Positions 17,924 through 28,546 of a stretch of 62,734 nt of DNA are shown piece after piece. The position numbers were made by a program, and so were the translations under genes. This DNA is from Sporolactobacillus nakayamae (GTDB lineage Bacteria; Bacillota; Bacilli; Bacillales; Sporolactobacillaceae), in contig NZ_FOOY01000023.1 of the NCBI RefSeq assembly GCF_900113325.1, positions 1 to 62,734 on the forward strand, in the 5' to 3' direction. Below the pieces are notes generated by a model that saw only the letters and a list, made by a program, of their open reading frames with translations, did no database searches and had not been told where the DNA came from. Position 1 is the stretch's first letter. Each line of letters starts with the position of its first letter.

Positions 17924-18427
17924 ATGAGTAACGAGAAAATTATAGAAGGAAAAAAGAAAATTGTTGATGAAATTTCCGGTAAATTAAAAGATAGCGTGGC
18001 AACGATTGTTGTCAACTATCGCGGCCTTTCCGTTGCGGAAGTTACGGAACTGCGTCAACAATTGAGAGAAGCAGGCGTTGACTATAAAGTGTACAAGAAC
18101 ACTTTTGCTCGTCGTGCGACAGCAATTGCTGGTCTTTCCGAACTCGATGATGCTTTGAAGGGACCTACAGCCGTTTCATTCAGCAAAGACGACGTTATTG
18201 CTCCGGCGAAAGTACTGTACAATTTCGCTAAAGATCATGAGGCTCTTGAAATCAAGGCAGGCGTTATCGAAGGCAAACTGACTTCTGCTGATGAAATCAA
18301 AGCTCTTGCCGAACTGCCATCCAGAGAAGGTCTTCTTTCAATGCTGGCCAACGTTCTGCAGGCTCCGATCCGCAACTTGGCATTGGGCGTCAAAGCCGTT
18401 GCCGAGAAGAAAGAACAAGAAGCTTAA
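17924..18427 (+). CDS. rplJ: Ribosomal protein uL10
   Basis: uL10 anchors L7/L12 dimers to the stalk base. The 167-residue product has the family pattern [20 protein letters not shown], the [12 protein letters not shown] segment and a C-terminal alanine-rich helix that binds L7/L12. The ATG at 17924 is chosen because AGGAGGT lies 10 nt before it; a GTG at 17912 lies inside that ribosome site. Regulated by the L10 leader upstream. Confidence 0.97.
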   Translation: MSNEKIIEGKKKIVDEISGKLKDSVATIVVNYRGLSVAEVTELRQQLREAGVDYKVYKNTFARRATAIAGLSELDDALKGPTAVSFSKDDVIAPAKVLYNFAKDHEALEIKAGVIEGKLTSADEIKALAELPSREGLLSMLANVLQAPIRNLALGVKAVAEKKEQEA

Positions 18428-18544
18428 TCTTGAAGAAGTCATTTGAAGAAAGACACAAAGGGATGAGGACATTACTACTCTCCTTTTCACTGACTTTCTG
18501 AACATCACTAAAAGAAAAACGAAAAATGAGGAGGATTATATACA

Positions 18545-18907
18545 ATGACTAAGGAAGAAATCATTGGTGCAGTTAAGGAAATGTCCGTTCTTGAATTGAA
18601 CGATCTCGTTAAAGCAATCGAAGAAGAATTTGGTGTAACGGCAGCAGCTCAAGTTGCCGTTCAAGCAGGCGCTGGTGCTGCCGCAGCTGAAGAACAAACA
18701 GAATTTGATGTTATTCTTGCTGATGCAGGCGCTCAGAAGATTAAAGTTATCAAAGTTGTTCGCGAAATCACAGGTCTTGGTCTGAAAGATGCAAAAGCAT
18801 TGGTTGACGGTGCTCCAAGCCCTGTAAAAGAAGGCGCTGCTAAGGAAGAAGCCGAAGAACTTAAAGGCAAACTTGAAGAAGTTGGCGCAAAAGTAGAACT
18901 GAAATAA
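18545..18907 (+). CDS. rplL: Ribosomal protein bL12 (L7/L12)
   Basis: The stalk protein that recruits translational GTPases. The 120-residue product has the N-terminal dimerisation helix ([19 protein letters not shown]), an Ala/Glu-rich hinge and the C-terminal domain with [19 protein letters not shown] and VDGAPSPVK. It is followed at once by a strong terminator. Confidence 0.98.
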   Translation: MTKEEIIGAVKEMSVLELNDLVKAIEEEFGVTAAAQVAVQAGAGAAAAEEQTEFDVILADAGAQKIKVIKVVREITGLGLKDAKALVDGAPSPVKEGAAKEEAEELKGKLEEVGAKVELK

Positions 18908-18914
18908 GTTCTAG

Positions 18915-18945
18915 AAAAGGCCCGCGCTTGCGCGGGCCTTTTCTT
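18915..18945 (+). terminator. rplL terminator
   Basis: GC-rich hairpin AAAAGGCCCGCG / CGCGGGCCTTTT with a tiny loop, followed by CTTTTT. It ends the rplJL transcript. Confidence 0.9.
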
Positions 18946-19016
18946 TTTAAATAAAAATACATCTTGTGACATGCAAACGGCCGCCTATTTTTCTTCTGTT
19001 GAAGGGGATGAATCTT

Positions 19017-19613
19017 ATGACTGAACACTATTATTCGGAGCACCCCCATGTGGAAAGCCATCCATATTCCTTAAGAGCGGTACTACGACAGCATGACTTC
19101 CTATTTACGACGGATGCGGGAGTTTTTTCAAAGAACGCAATCGATTTTGGATCTGCATTACTCATCGAAACTTTTCGTGAACCTGCAATTTCAGGTGGTT
19201 TTTTGGACATGGGGTGCGGGTATGGTCCAATAGGAATTGCCCTGTCAAAATCTTTTCCGCAGCGAGCTGTGACGATGGTTGATATTAACGAACGTGCCGT
19301 AGCCCTGGCGAAGAAAAACGCCTTGGAAAATCAAGTTGAACCGGTTGTCCTGCAGAGTTCACTATTTGAACAGGTGTCGGGCAGCTACGCCGTGATTGTC
19401 ACCAATCCGCCGATTCGCGCCGGAAAACAAGTGGTCCATCAGATTTTCAGAGATGCCCATCATTATTTAAAAGAAAAAGGCGAACTCTGGACAGTCATAC
19501 AAAAAAAACAAGGCGCGCCATCTGCTTTGAAGATGCTTCAATCACTCTATGGGCGCGTTGATATTGCAGCAAAGAAAAAAGGCTACTCTATTTTTTGTGC
19601 AAGAAAAGATTGA
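19017..19613 (+). CDS. rsmC: RsmC-like 16S rRNA guanine-N2 methyltransferase (YbxB)
   Basis: A class I SAM-dependent methyltransferase; the family methylates a guanine of 16S rRNA, but the target in Bacillales is inferred. The 198-residue product has TDAGVFSKNAIDFGS, the SAM motif LDMGCGYGPIGIA and catalytic motif IV as TNPPIRAGK, which is diagnostic for RsmC/YbxB. The ATG at 19017 is selected for the GAAGGGG ribosome site 9 nt upstream. Its stop codon overlaps the -35 box of the rpoB promoter. Confidence 0.93.
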   Translation: MTEHYYSEHPHVESHPYSLRAVLRQHDFLFTTDAGVFSKNAIDFGSALLIETFREPAISGGFLDMGCGYGPIGIALSKSFPQRAVTMVDINERAVALAKKNALENQVEPVVLQSSLFEQVSGSYAVIVTNPPIRAGKQVVHQIFRDAHHYLKEKGELWTVIQKKQGAPSALKMLQSLYGRVDIAAKKKGYSIFCARKD

Positions 19614-19638
19614 CAATGAATATTGTGTATGATATTAT
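19610..19638 (+). promoter_or_regulatory. sigma-A promoter of rpoBC
   Basis: TTGACA (19610-19615), 17 bp, TATTAT (19633-19638). The -35 overlaps the rsmC stop codon. A 5' leader of about 135 nt follows, with a small hairpin (ATAGGGATCCCTAT). Confidence 0.87.
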
Positions 19639-19781
19639 GTCTCAATGCTAACATTGATCTTTTTGTCGGTATAGGGATCCCTATTTTTGGGAAAACTAAT
19701 CACATAATTTTTGGACTGCGGTAAGCTTAGAAGTATGGTTTGCCGGTTTTTTCAATATGCTTGATTTGAGGGGTGAAATAG

Positions 19782-22700
19782 TTGACAGGTCAACTCGTAC
19801 AATACGGACGCCACCGCCAACGCAGGAGCTACGCTCGGATTAAAGAAGTGCTGGAACTCCCTAATCTTATTGAAATTCAGACCGCCTCCTATCAGTGGTT
19901 CCTTGACGAAGGAATCAGAGAAATGTTTCAAGATATTTCTCCGGTGGAAGATTTTACGGGAAATCTTATTTTGGAATTTGTCGACTATAGTTTGGGTGAA
20001 CCAAAGTATTCAGTTGATGAATCAAAATCGCGTGATGTGACGTATGCCGCGCCGCTTCGTGTTAAAGTTCGGCTAATCAATAAAGAAACAGGCGAAGTGA
20101 AGGAACAGGAAGTGTTTATGGGTGACTTCCCATTGATGACAGAATCCGGAACCTTCATTATCAACGGAGCGGAACGAGTTATTGTTTCTCAGCTGGTTCG
20201 TTCACCGAGCGTTTACTTTAATGATAAAGTCGACAAAAATGGTAAAAAAGGCTTCGGTGCTACGGTTATACCTAACCGCGGGGCATGGCTTGAATATGAG
20301 ACGGATGCAAAAGATGTCGTCTATGTAAGAATCGACCGTACAAGGAAAGTGCCAGTAACGGTTCTTTTGCGTTCTCTTGGATTCAGCACGGATCAGGAGA
20401 TTATTGATCTCCTCGGTGAAGATGAATATCTAAGAAACACATTGGAAAAAGATAACACCGACAGTACAGACAAGGCGCTTGTTGAAATCTATGAACGTCT
20501 GCGTCCGGGCGAACCGCCGACTGTCGAAAACGCGAAAAGCTTACTTGAAGCTCGTTTCTTCGATCCGAAACGCTATGATTTGGCGAATGTCGGACGTTAT
20601 AAAATGAATAAGAAACTTCATATCAAAAACAGACTGTTCAATCAGAGACTCGCTGAGAAACTTGTTGATCCGGAAACAGGAGAAATTGTGGCTGATGAAG
20701 GAACACTGCTCGACCGCCGGACACTCGACCGTCTTCTTCCGACGATTGAAAAGAAACTGGGCTTCGTCGACTATACACCTTCGGAAGGTGTGATTGCGGG
20801 ACAAACGATCCGTGTTCAGAAAATCGACGTTTACTCACCTCTTGATGAAGATAAGGGTAAAGTGGTCAGTGTTATGGGCAATTGCGTGATTGACCGATCA
20901 ATCAAGCACATTACACCAGCTGATATTCTTTCTTCAATCAACTATTTCTTTGACTTGCTTCACGGAATCGGCGACACCGACGACATTGACCACTTGGGCA
21001 ACCGTAGGCTCCGTTCCGTCGGTGAATTGTTGCAGAACCAGTTCCGCATTGGCTTGTCGCGCATGGAGCGTGTGATTCGTGAACGCATGTCGATTCAGGA
21101 CACAAACAGCATCACACCGCAAGCGCTGATCAATATCCGTCCGGTAATTGCGTCCATCAAGGAATTTTTTGGGAGCTCTCAGCTTTCGCAATTCATGGAC
21201 CAGACCAACCCTCTGGCTGAACTAACACACAAACGAAGATTGTCAGCCCTCGGACCCGGCGGTTTGACTCGTGAACGTGCCGGCATGGAAGTGCGTGACG
21301 TCCACTATTCTCACTATGGCCGTATGTGCCCGATTGAAACACCTGAAGGTCCGAACATCGGCTTGATTAACTCATTATCGAGTTATGCGCGTGTGAATAA
21401 GTACGGGTTTATTGAAACGCCTTATCGCCGTGTTGATCCGGATACAGGGAAAGTAACCGAACACATTGATTACTTGACTGCTGACGAAGAAGATAATTAT
21501 GTTGTTGCACAGGCAAACGCTGAACTTAGTGATGACGGTGAATTTATGGATGATCATATTCTTGCACGTTTCCGAAGTGAGAACTTGGTTGTTCATAAAG
21601 AACGTGTCGACTACATGGACGTATCACCAAAGCAAGTTGTGTCTGTCGCATCGGCATGCATTCCATTCCTTGCGAACGATGACTCTAACCGTGCGCTGAT
21701 GGGAGCGAACATGCAGCGTCAGGCCGTGCCGCTTCTTCGTCCGGAAGCACCGCTTGTCGGAACGGGTATGGAATATGTATCAGCCCGCGATTCCGGTGCT
21801 GCGATCCGTTCAAAATTCCGTGGGCGTGTCGAATACGTGTCCGCACGTGTGATCAAGATCCGTACATTGGAAAACATTGACGGTCGCGACGTTGTAGGAG
21901 ATGTTGTGTCTTATAAACTCTCCAAATTTGAACGTTCGAACCAAGGAATGTGCTACAATCAAAAACCAATTGTTAAGACTGGTAATGTTGTTTCCAAAGG
22001 TGAAATTATTGCCGACGGTCCTTCCATGGATATGGGCGAACTTGCATTGGGACGCAACGTACTGGTCGGATTCATGACATGGAACGGTTATAACTATGAA
22101 GATGCCGTTATCATGAATGAACGTCTGGTTAAGGATGATGTGTACACATCCATTCATATTGAGGAATACGAATCCGACGCTCGTGATACGAAGCTCGGAC
22201 CTGAAGATATAACACGGGATATACCGAATGTCGGCGAAGATGCATTGAAGAACCTCGACGACCGCGGAATCATTCGTGTCGGTGCGGAAGTACGCGATGG
22301 TGATATTCTTGTCGGAAAAGTAACGCCAAAAGGGGTTACGGAACTTACTGCCGAAGAGCGTCTGCTCCATGCTATTTTTGGTGAAAAAGCGCGTGAAGTA
22401 CGTGACACATCACTGAAGGTGCCGCATGGCGGCGGCGGCATTGTGCACGATGTCAAGATTTTCACACGGGAAGCGGGAGATGAACTGCCGCCGGGCGTAA
22501 ATGAGCTTGTCCGCGTGTATATTGTTCAAAAGCGTAAGATTCACGAAGGAGATAAAATGGCCGGACGCCACGGAAACAAAGGTGTCATTTCTAAAATCCT
22601 TCCTGAAGAGGATATGCCGTTCCTGCCGAGCGGCCGTCCTTTGGACATCATGCTTAACCCGCTGGGTGTGCCTTCCCGTATGAATATTGGTCAGGTGCTT

Positions 22701-23303
22701 GAACTTCACCTGGGTATGGCTGCCCGTGAAATGGGCATTCACATTGCAACGCCAGTATTTGACGGTGCTCGTGAAGAGGATGTATGGAGCACCCTTGAAG
22801 AAGCCGGACTTTCCCGAGACGGCAAGACCGTTCTTTATGATGGTCGTTCCGGTGAGCCGTTTGATAACCGCGTATCGGTTGGCGTTATGTATATGATCAA
22901 ACTAGCGCACATGGTTGACGACAAATTGCATGCGCGTTCAACCGGACCTTACTCGCTCGTTACACAGCAGCCGCTTGGCGGTAAAGCGCAATTCGGCGGT
23001 CAGCGATTTGGTGAAATGGAGGTTTGGGCGCTTGAAGCATATGGAGCAGCTCACACACTTCAAGAAATCCTTACTGTTAAATCGGACGACGTTGTTGGAC
23101 GTGTGAAAACCTATGAATCCATTGTCAAAGGTGAGAATGTTCCTGAACCGGGTGTTCCTGAATCGTTTAAGGTACTCATCAAGGAACTGCAAAGCCTTGG
23201 TATGGATGTTAAGGTTTTGGATGGCGACCACTCAGAGATCGTCATTAAAGAGCTTGAGGATGAAGAAGAGACACTTGACGACAGCCTGAATGTACAAGTC
23301 TGA
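19782..23303 (+). CDS. rpoB: RNA polymerase beta subunit
   Basis: Catalytic-core subunit of RNA polymerase. The 1173-residue product starts with TTG as in B. subtilis ([20 protein letters not shown]). It includes the rifampicin-pocket segment [17 protein letters not shown] and [13 protein letters not shown], which appear wild type, the [12 protein letters not shown] region, [15 protein letters not shown] and the C-terminal [17 protein letters not shown]. The acidic tail after [10 protein letters not shown] is about 20 residues shorter than in B. subtilis. It reads into rpoC across 164 bp. Confidence 0.98.
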   Translation: MTGQLVQYGRHRQRRSYARIKEVLELPNLIEIQTASYQWFLDEGIREMFQDISPVEDFTGNLILEFVDYSLGEPKYSVDESKSRDVTYAAPLRVKVRLINKETGEVKEQEVFMGDFPLMTESGTFIINGAERVIVSQLVRSPSVYFNDKVDKNGKKGFGATVIPNRGAWLEYETDAKDVVYVRIDRTRKVPVTVLLRSLGFSTDQEIIDLLGEDEYLRNTLEKDNTDSTDKALVEIYERLRPGEPPTVENAKSLLEARFFDPKRYDLANVGRYKMNKKLHIKNRLFNQRLAEKLVDPETGEIVADEGTLLDRRTLDRLLPTIEKKLGFVDYTPSEGVIAGQTIRVQKIDVYSPLDEDKGKVVSVMGNCVIDRSIKHITPADILSSINYFFDLLHGIGDTDDIDHLGNRRLRSVGELLQNQFRIGLSRMERVIRERMSIQDTNSITPQALINIRPVIASIKEFFGSSQLSQFMDQTNPLAELTHKRRLSALGPGGLTRERAGMEVRDVHYSHYGRMCPIETPEGPNIGLINSLSSYARVNKYGFIETPYRRVDPDTGKVTEHIDYLTADEEDNYVVAQANAELSDDGEFMDDHILARFRSENLVVHKERVDYMDVSPKQVVSVASACIPFLANDDSNRALMGANMQRQAVPLLRPEAPLVGTGMEYVSARDSGAAIRSKFRGRVEYVSARVIKIRTLENIDGRDVVGDVVSYKLSKFERSNQGMCYNQKPIVKTGNVVSKGEIIADGPSMDMGELALGRNVLVGFMTWNGYNYEDAVIMNERLVKDDVYTSIHIEEYESDARDTKLGPEDITRDIPNVGEDALKNLDDRGIIRVGAEVRDGDILVGKVTPKGVTELTAEERLLHAIFGEKAREVRDTSLKVPHGGGGIVHDVKIFTREAGDELPPGVNELVRVYIVQKRKIHEGDKMAGRHGNKGVISKILPEEDMPFLPSGRPLDIMLNPLGVPSRMNIGQVLELHLGMAAREMGIHIATPVFDGAREEDVWSTLEEAGLSRDGKTVLYDGRSGEPFDNRVSVGVMYMIKLAHMVDDKLHARSTGPYSLVTQQPLGGKAQFGGQRFGEMEVWALEAYGAAHTLQEILTVKSDDVVGRVKTYESIVKGENVPEPGVPESFKVLIKELQSLGMDVKVLDGDHSEIVIKELEDEEETLDDSLNVQV

Positions 23304-23467
23304 GTTCTATGAATCAACCTCTTATAGAAAGCGCGACGCATGAAGAAAGCGATTTTTGCCGCTATTCTCCCTGAGTGTCCGAACGGTTTTCTAACATACA
23401 ACAACTCGGTGAACTAAAGCGATGGCACTTAATGCCAGACACTGAAAATATAAGGGAGGTTGCCCCC

Positions 23468-26400
23468 TTGCTGGATGTCAATAAATTTGAATTTATGAAG
23501 ATTGGTTTAGCCTCACCTGATAAAATCAGGTCTTGGTCTCATGGCGAAGTGAAAAAGCCGGAGACAATTAACTATCGAACATTGAAACCGGAAAAGGACG
23601 GTCTGTTCTGTGAACGTATCTTCGGGCCGACCAAGGACTGGGAATGTCATTGCGGCAAATATAAACGCGTTCGTTACAAGGGCGTTGTTTGTGATCGCTG
23701 CGGTGTTGAAGTTACTCGGGCAAAGGTGCGCAGAGAGCGCATGGGCCATATTGAACTCGCAGCTCCTGTGTCCCATATCTGGTATTTTAAAGGCATTCCG
23801 AGCCGAATGGGTCTCTTGTTGGATATGTCTCCAAGAGCTTTGGAAGAAGTCATCTACTTTGCATCTTACGTAGTGACTGAACCCGGCGATACACCGCTGG
23901 AGAAAAAACAGCTTCTGTCTGAAAAAGAATATCGCGCTTACCGTGAAAAATATGGTAAAGCATTTAAAGCAGGCATGGGCGCTGAATCCATTAAAAAGCT
24001 TCTGCAGGATGTTGATTTAGACAAAGAATCAGAAACCTTGCAAGAAGAATTGAAAAGTGTTCAAGGGCAAAGAAGAACCCGCGCAGTGAAAAGGCTTGAA
24101 GTTGTTGAAGCCTTCCGCGAGTCCGGCAATGAACCTTCTTGGATGATACTGGATGTACTTCCTGTCATTCCGCCGGAACTGCGTCCAATGGTTCAACTTG
24201 ACGGTGGACGTTTTGCAACCTCAGACTTAAACGATCTTTATCGGAGAGTCATAAACCGCAACAATCGTCTCAAACGTCTCCTTGAACTAGGAGCACCTAG
24301 TATTATTGTCCAAAACGAAAAACGAATGTTGCAGGAAGCGGTTGACTCGCTTATTGACAATGGTCGTCGCGGTCGTCCTGTTACCGGGCCGGGTAACAGA
24401 CCTTTGAAGTCACTTTCACATATGTTGAAAGGTAAAAACGGACGTTTCCGTCAGAACTTGCTGGGAAAACGTGTCGACTATTCAGGGCGATCTGTTATCG
24501 CTGTGGGACCAACGCTGCAAATGTATCAATGCGGTCTGCCTAAAGAAATGGCTTTGGAACTTTTTAAGCCGTTCGTTATGAAAGAACTGGTTAGCCGCGG
24601 TGTTGCCAATAATATCAAAAGTGCAAAACGCAAAGTTGAAAAAATTCATCCGGACGTTTGGGGTGTCCTTGAAGATGTGATTAAGGAGCATCCGGTTCTG
24701 CTCAACCGCGCCCCTACATTGCACCGTCTTGGTATTCAGGCGTTTGAACCGAGGATTGTTGAAGGACGCGCGATCCGTCTTCATCCGCTCGTATGTACCG
24801 CATACAACGCAGACTTTGACGGCGACCAGATGGCCGTTCACGTGCCGCTGTCCGCAGAAGCACAGGCTGAAGCTCGTTTGCTGATGCTTGGCGCGCAAAA
24901 CATTTTGAATCCTAAGGATGGCAAGCCAATTGTTACGCCTTCTCAAGATATGGTTTTGGGTAACTACTATCTGACACTTGAACGAAAAGGTGCCATCGGT
25001 GAAGGAAAAGTTTTCAAAAATAGCGAAGAAGTTATGATCGCTTATTACAACGGTTATGTTCATCTGCATTCGCGTATTGCGATTCCGGCGGCGTCGACAC
25101 ATAATCCGACATTTACGGAAGAACAAAATAAGGAATACTTGCTGACGACTCCCGGGAAATTGATTTTCAATCATGTACTCCCGCCGACATTCCCATATAT
25201 TAATGAGCCGACAGACCACAATTTGCAGGTAGCGACTCCGGACAAATACTTTGTTCCAATGGGCTCGGATATTCCGAAAGAAATTGCATCGCGTGAAGAG
25301 ATTTTACCGTTTAAAAAAGGCTATCTCGGGCACGTTATCGCAGAAGTATTTAAAAAATATAAAGTTACCGAAACGTCTAAGTTCCTTGACCGTTTGAAAG
25401 CTCTCGGTTTCCAGTATTCGACCAAAGCAGGTATTACGGTTGGTGTATCCGATGTTATCGTGCTTCCTGAGAAGCAAGAGATCTTGGATAATGCCGAAGA
25501 AAATGTACAAAAGGTAACCAAACAATTCCGCCGAGGCCTTATTACTGAAGACGAACGCTATGAGCGTATTGTCGGTATTTGGAGTGGCGCGAAAGACACG
25601 ATTCAGTCCAAGTTGATGGACTCATTGGCAAAGACAAACCCAATCTTCATGATGAGTGATTCAGGAGCCCGAGGAAATGCTTCCAACTTTACTCAGCTTG
25701 CCGGTATGCGTGGTTTGATGGCCGATCCTTCTGGTCGTATCATTGAACTTCCAATTATCTCAAGCTTCCGTGAAGGGCTGACCGTGTTGGAATACTTTAT
25801 TTCAACACACGGTGCTCGTAAGGGACTTGCCGACACCGCGCTTAAAACCGCGAACTCAGGCTATCTGACCCGACGTCTTGTCGACGTAGCGCAAGATGTA
25901 ATCGTAAGGGAAGACGATTGTGGTACGGATCGCGGTATTGTCGTGCATGCGATCCGTGAAGGTAACGAAGAGATTGAAAGCCTGTATGACCGTTTGGTAG
26001 GCCGTACAGCAAATCAGACCGTTTACCATCCGGATACTGATGAAGTACTTGTTAAGAAGAATGAATTGATCAATGAAGACCTCGCAACGAAAATCGTTGA
26101 AGCGGGCATTACCGAGGTTGAAATTCGCACAGTATTTACTTGTGAAACCAGACACGGTGTCTGCAAGAAGTGTTACGGACGTAATTTGGCGACAGGGTCC
26201 GAAGTTGAAGTCGGTGAATCGGTTGGTATTATTGCCGCACAATCCATCGGCGAACCGGGTACACAGCTGACCATGCGTACGTTCCATACAGGCGGTGTTG
26301 CCGGAGACGACATCACCCAAGGTCTCCCTCGTATCCAAGAATTGTTCGAAGCCCGTAATCCAAAAGGGCAAGCGGTCATTTCTGAGATTGATGGAACGGT

Positions 26401-27094
26401 GACATCAGTAAGTGAATTAAAGGATAAACGCGAGCTTGTCGTTAAGGGTGCCATGGAAACCCGAACTTACACGGTACCGCTTAGTTCACGAATGAAAGTT
26501 GCCGAGGGAAATGAAGTTAAAGCCGGACAGCCGCTGATCAGCGGGTCTATCGATCCGAAAGAACTTCTGCATGTTGTAGGACTTCAAGGTGTACAGAATT
26601 ATCTGCTTCGTGAAGTTCAGAAGGTTTATCGTATGCAAGGTGTGGAAATCGGCGATAAGCACGTTGAGGTTATGGTACGCCAAATGATGCGCAAGGTTCG
26701 CGTCATCGACAGCGGAGATACATCTGTTTTGCCAGGCGCACTTGTCGACATTCACCGCTTTAAAGACGATAACCGCGATGTACTGCTGCATCGTAAAATG
26801 CCGGCGACCGGACATCCGGCACTGCTTGGTATTACAAAAGCGGCTCTTGAGACAGATTCCTTCTTGTCCGCGGCTTCGTTCCAGGAAACGACTCGCGTAC
26901 TAACTGATGCAGCCATTAAGGGGAAAGTCGATGAACTGCTTGGCTTGAAGGAAAATGTTATTATTGGCAAACTGATCCCTGCAGGAACAGGCATGCCAAG
27001 GTATCGCAATGTCGTTATAGAAACTGAAGACGGATCAGATTCAACGGTTGCCAATCCGCAACCTGCCCGAGCACTTATGAATCAAGAAAGTTGA
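23468..27094 (+). CDS. rpoC: RNA polymerase beta' subunit
   Basis: Catalytic subunit carrying the active-site magnesium triad in [12 protein letters not shown]. The 1208-residue product has the N-terminal zinc ribbon ([17 protein letters not shown]), the [14 protein letters not shown] switch region, the trigger loop region with [19 protein letters not shown], and the second zinc site ([16 protein letters not shown]). I chose TTG at 23468: GGGAGGT is 7-8 nt upstream and the N-terminus [20 protein letters not shown] equals the family start. The frame is open further upstream to 23375 but that extension is not conserved. Confidence 0.97.
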   Translation: MLDVNKFEFMKIGLASPDKIRSWSHGEVKKPETINYRTLKPEKDGLFCERIFGPTKDWECHCGKYKRVRYKGVVCDRCGVEVTRAKVRRERMGHIELAAPVSHIWYFKGIPSRMGLLLDMSPRALEEVIYFASYVVTEPGDTPLEKKQLLSEKEYRAYREKYGKAFKAGMGAESIKKLLQDVDLDKESETLQEELKSVQGQRRTRAVKRLEVVEAFRESGNEPSWMILDVLPVIPPELRPMVQLDGGRFATSDLNDLYRRVINRNNRLKRLLELGAPSIIVQNEKRMLQEAVDSLIDNGRRGRPVTGPGNRPLKSLSHMLKGKNGRFRQNLLGKRVDYSGRSVIAVGPTLQMYQCGLPKEMALELFKPFVMKELVSRGVANNIKSAKRKVEKIHPDVWGVLEDVIKEHPVLLNRAPTLHRLGIQAFEPRIVEGRAIRLHPLVCTAYNADFDGDQMAVHVPLSAEAQAEARLLMLGAQNILNPKDGKPIVTPSQDMVLGNYYLTLERKGAIGEGKVFKNSEEVMIAYYNGYVHLHSRIAIPAASTHNPTFTEEQNKEYLLTTPGKLIFNHVLPPTFPYINEPTDHNLQVATPDKYFVPMGSDIPKEIASREEILPFKKGYLGHVIAEVFKKYKVTETSKFLDRLKALGFQYSTKAGITVGVSDVIVLPEKQEILDNAEENVQKVTKQFRRGLITEDERYERIVGIWSGAKDTIQSKLMDSLAKTNPIFMMSDSGARGNASNFTQLAGMRGLMADPSGRIIELPIISSFREGLTVLEYFISTHGARKGLADTALKTANSGYLTRRLVDVAQDVIVREDDCGTDRGIVVHAIREGNEEIESLYDRLVGRTANQTVYHPDTDEVLVKKNELINEDLATKIVEAGITEVEIRTVFTCETRHGVCKKCYGRNLATGSEVEVGESVGIIAAQSIGEPGTQLTMRTFHTGGVAGDDITQGLPRIQELFEARNPKGQAVISEIDGTVTSVSELKDKRELVVKGAMETRTYTVPLSSRMKVAEGNEVKAGQPLISGSIDPKELLHVVGLQGVQNYLLREVQKVYRMQGVEIGDKHVEVMVRQMMRKVRVIDSGDTSVLPGALVDIHRFKDDNRDVLLHRKMPATGHPALLGITKAALETDSFLSAASFQETTRVLTDAAIKGKVDELLGLKENVIIGKLIPAGTGMPRYRNVVIETEDGSDSTVANPQPARALMNQES

Positions 27095-27102
27095 TTCAGC
27101 CA

Positions 27103-27132
27103 TTGACAATGAACAATGGCTGGTGCTATTAT
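27103..27132 (+). promoter_or_regulatory. sigma-A promoter of rplGB-rpsL operon
   Basis: TTGACA (27103-27108), 18 bp, TATTAT (27127-27132), right after the rpoC stop. It would drive the rplGB to fusA (str) unit. Confidence 0.84.
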
Positions 27133-27178
27133 GTCTTAGTGTTCTTTTACACTTTGTTACTTTGGAGGATTCTTTGAG

Positions 27179-27430
27179 ATGTCTTATGAAAAAGTGACAC
27201 AATCTAAGAACGAAGTCATTATTGGCACGAAACAGGCAATCAAGGCTTTAAAAGAGGACCGAGTTAAAGAGGTTGTCGTAGCTGAAGATGCCGATGTACG
27301 TGTTACCAATAAAGTACTGACACTTGCGGAAGAATTGAAAGTGCCTGTGAGCACAGTGGCCTCAATGAAGAAGTTAGGCCAAGCTTGCGGCATTGAAGTC
27401 GGAGCATCGGCTGTTGCGATAAAAAAATAA
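27179..27430 (+). CDS. rplGB: L7Ae-family protein YbxF (RplGB)
   Basis: A small L7Ae/L30e-fold protein that binds kink-turn RNA in B. subtilis. The 83-residue product has [24 protein letters not shown] and the RNA-binding stretch [18 protein letters not shown]. The short form and the location between rpoC and rpsL identify YbxF rather than its paralogue YlxQ. GGAGGA precedes the ATG. Confidence 0.95.
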   Translation: MSYEKVTQSKNEVIIGTKQAIKALKEDRVKEVVVAEDADVRVTNKVLTLAEELKVPVSTVASMKKLGQACGIEVGASAVAIKK

Positions 27431-27468
27431 TGTTTTTGCAAGAGCAATTCTTGCAAAAACAATTTTTT
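27431..27468 (+). terminator. Perfect hairpin between rplGB and rpsL
   Basis: A perfect 13-bp stem TGTTTTTGCAAGA / TCTTGCAAAAACA (27431-27443 / 27449-27461) with a 5-nt loop begins at the base after the rplGB stop and is followed by ATTTTTTG. It looks like an intrinsic terminator or attenuator inside the str operon. The stem is A/T-rich, so termination may be partial. Confidence 0.6.
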
Positions 27469-27528
27469 GCGCGAGAAAAGAACCGCCTGGATCAGTGGGT
27501 TTAGAAATTTGAAAGGAGGAACAGGTAA

Positions 27529-27942
27529 ATGCCTACAATTAATCAATTAATTCGTCAAGGACGCAAGTCAAAAATCAGAAAGTCTACGGCGCCTGCGTTG
27601 AACAGAGGCTACAACAGTTTCAAAAAATCGTTGACTGATGATTTTGCTCCACAAAAGAGGGGCGTGTGTACTCGTGTTGGCACAATGACACCGAAGAAGC
27701 CAAACTCTGCGCTTCGTAAATATGCGCGTGTCCGTTTGTCAAACAACATCGAAGTCAACGCTTATATCCCGGGAATCGGTCACAACCTTCAGGAACACAG
27801 TGTTGTCCTGATTCGCGGTGGACGTGTGAAGGACCTTCCTGGTGTGCGTTATCATATCATTCGCGGCGCTTTGGATACGGCAAGCGTTGTTGATCGTAAG
27901 CAAAGCCGCTCGAAGTACGGCGCAAAGAAACCTAAGGCTTAA
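27529..27942 (+). CDS. rpsL: Ribosomal protein uS12
   Basis: uS12 sits at the decoding site. The 137-residue product has [19 protein letters not shown] and [18 protein letters not shown], the two loops whose lysines (both present) are changed in streptomycin-resistant mutants, so it reads as wild type. AAAGGAGGA precedes the ATG. It is the first of rpsL-rpsG-fusA-tuf. Confidence 0.98.
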   Translation: MPTINQLIRQGRKSKIRKSTAPALNRGYNSFKKSLTDDFAPQKRGVCTRVGTMTPKKPNSALRKYARVRLSNNIEVNAYIPGIGHNLQEHSVVLIRGGRVKDLPGVRYHIIRGALDTASVVDRKQSRSKYGAKKPKA

Positions 27943-27970
27943 TAACTACTAACTGGAAGGAGGAATTAAC

Positions 27971-28441
27971 ATGCCTAGAAAAGGCCCTGTCGAAAGACGA
28001 GATGTACTGCCTGATCCGCTCTATAATTCCAAATTGGTCACACGTTTGATCAACCGGATTATGGAAGATGGAAAAAAGGGAAAGGCTCAGACCATTCTGT
28101 ATCAAGCGTTTGATCTGATTAAAGAACGTTCGAACCAAGAACCAATGGAAATTTTTGAGCAGGCATTAAAAAATGTTATGCCTGTCCTGGAAGTTAAAGC
28201 TCGCCGTGTCGGCGGATCTAACTATCAGGTACCGGTTGAAGTTCGTCCGGAACGCCGGACAACTTTAGGACTTCGCTACTTAGTTAATTATTCAAGACTT
28301 CGTGGGGAAAAGACGATGGTTGAACGGTTGGCTAACGAAATTATCGACGCATCTAACAATACAGGCGCATCGGTTAAGAAGCGCGAAGACATGCATAAAA
28401 TGGCTGAAGCGAACAAAGCTTTCGCTCATTATCGCTGGTAA
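27971..28441 (+). CDS. rpsG: Ribosomal protein uS7
   Basis: uS7 nucleates assembly of the 30S head and lines the E site. The 156-residue product has [20 protein letters not shown], the 16S-binding helices and the conserved C-terminus AHYRW. It is preceded by GGAAGGAGGA, 28 bp after rpsL. Confidence 0.98.
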   Translation: MPRKGPVERRDVLPDPLYNSKLVTRLINRIMEDGKKGKAQTILYQAFDLIKERSNQEPMEIFEQALKNVMPVLEVKARRVGGSNYQVPVEVRPERRTTLGLRYLVNYSRLRGEKTMVERLANEIIDASNNTGASVKKREDMHKMAEANKAFAHYRW

Positions 28442-28452
28442 TGAAAAAAATC

Positions 28453-28522
28453 GATGTTCAATTTGGAAGTTGGAAAGAGTCGAGACAATGCTCACGCTCT
28501 TTCTTCCTAACATTTTGAACAT
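28453..28522 (+). promoter_or_regulatory. Long hairpin between rpsG and fusA
   Basis: Outer arms GATGTTCAA / TTGAACATC (28453-28461 / 28514-28522) enclose GGAAGTTGGAAAGAG / CTCTTTCTTCC, giving one extended stem-loop that ends shortly before the fusA ribosome site. No T tract follows, so it is more likely an mRNA processing or translational element than a terminator. Confidence 0.5.
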
Positions 28523-28546
28523 CAACAAAAGGAAGGAGAGAAAACC

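Noticed and set aside
23375-23467. Upstream start for rpoC
   Set aside because: The 31 extra residues are not conserved, while TTG at 23468 has a strong ribosome site and gives the family start.
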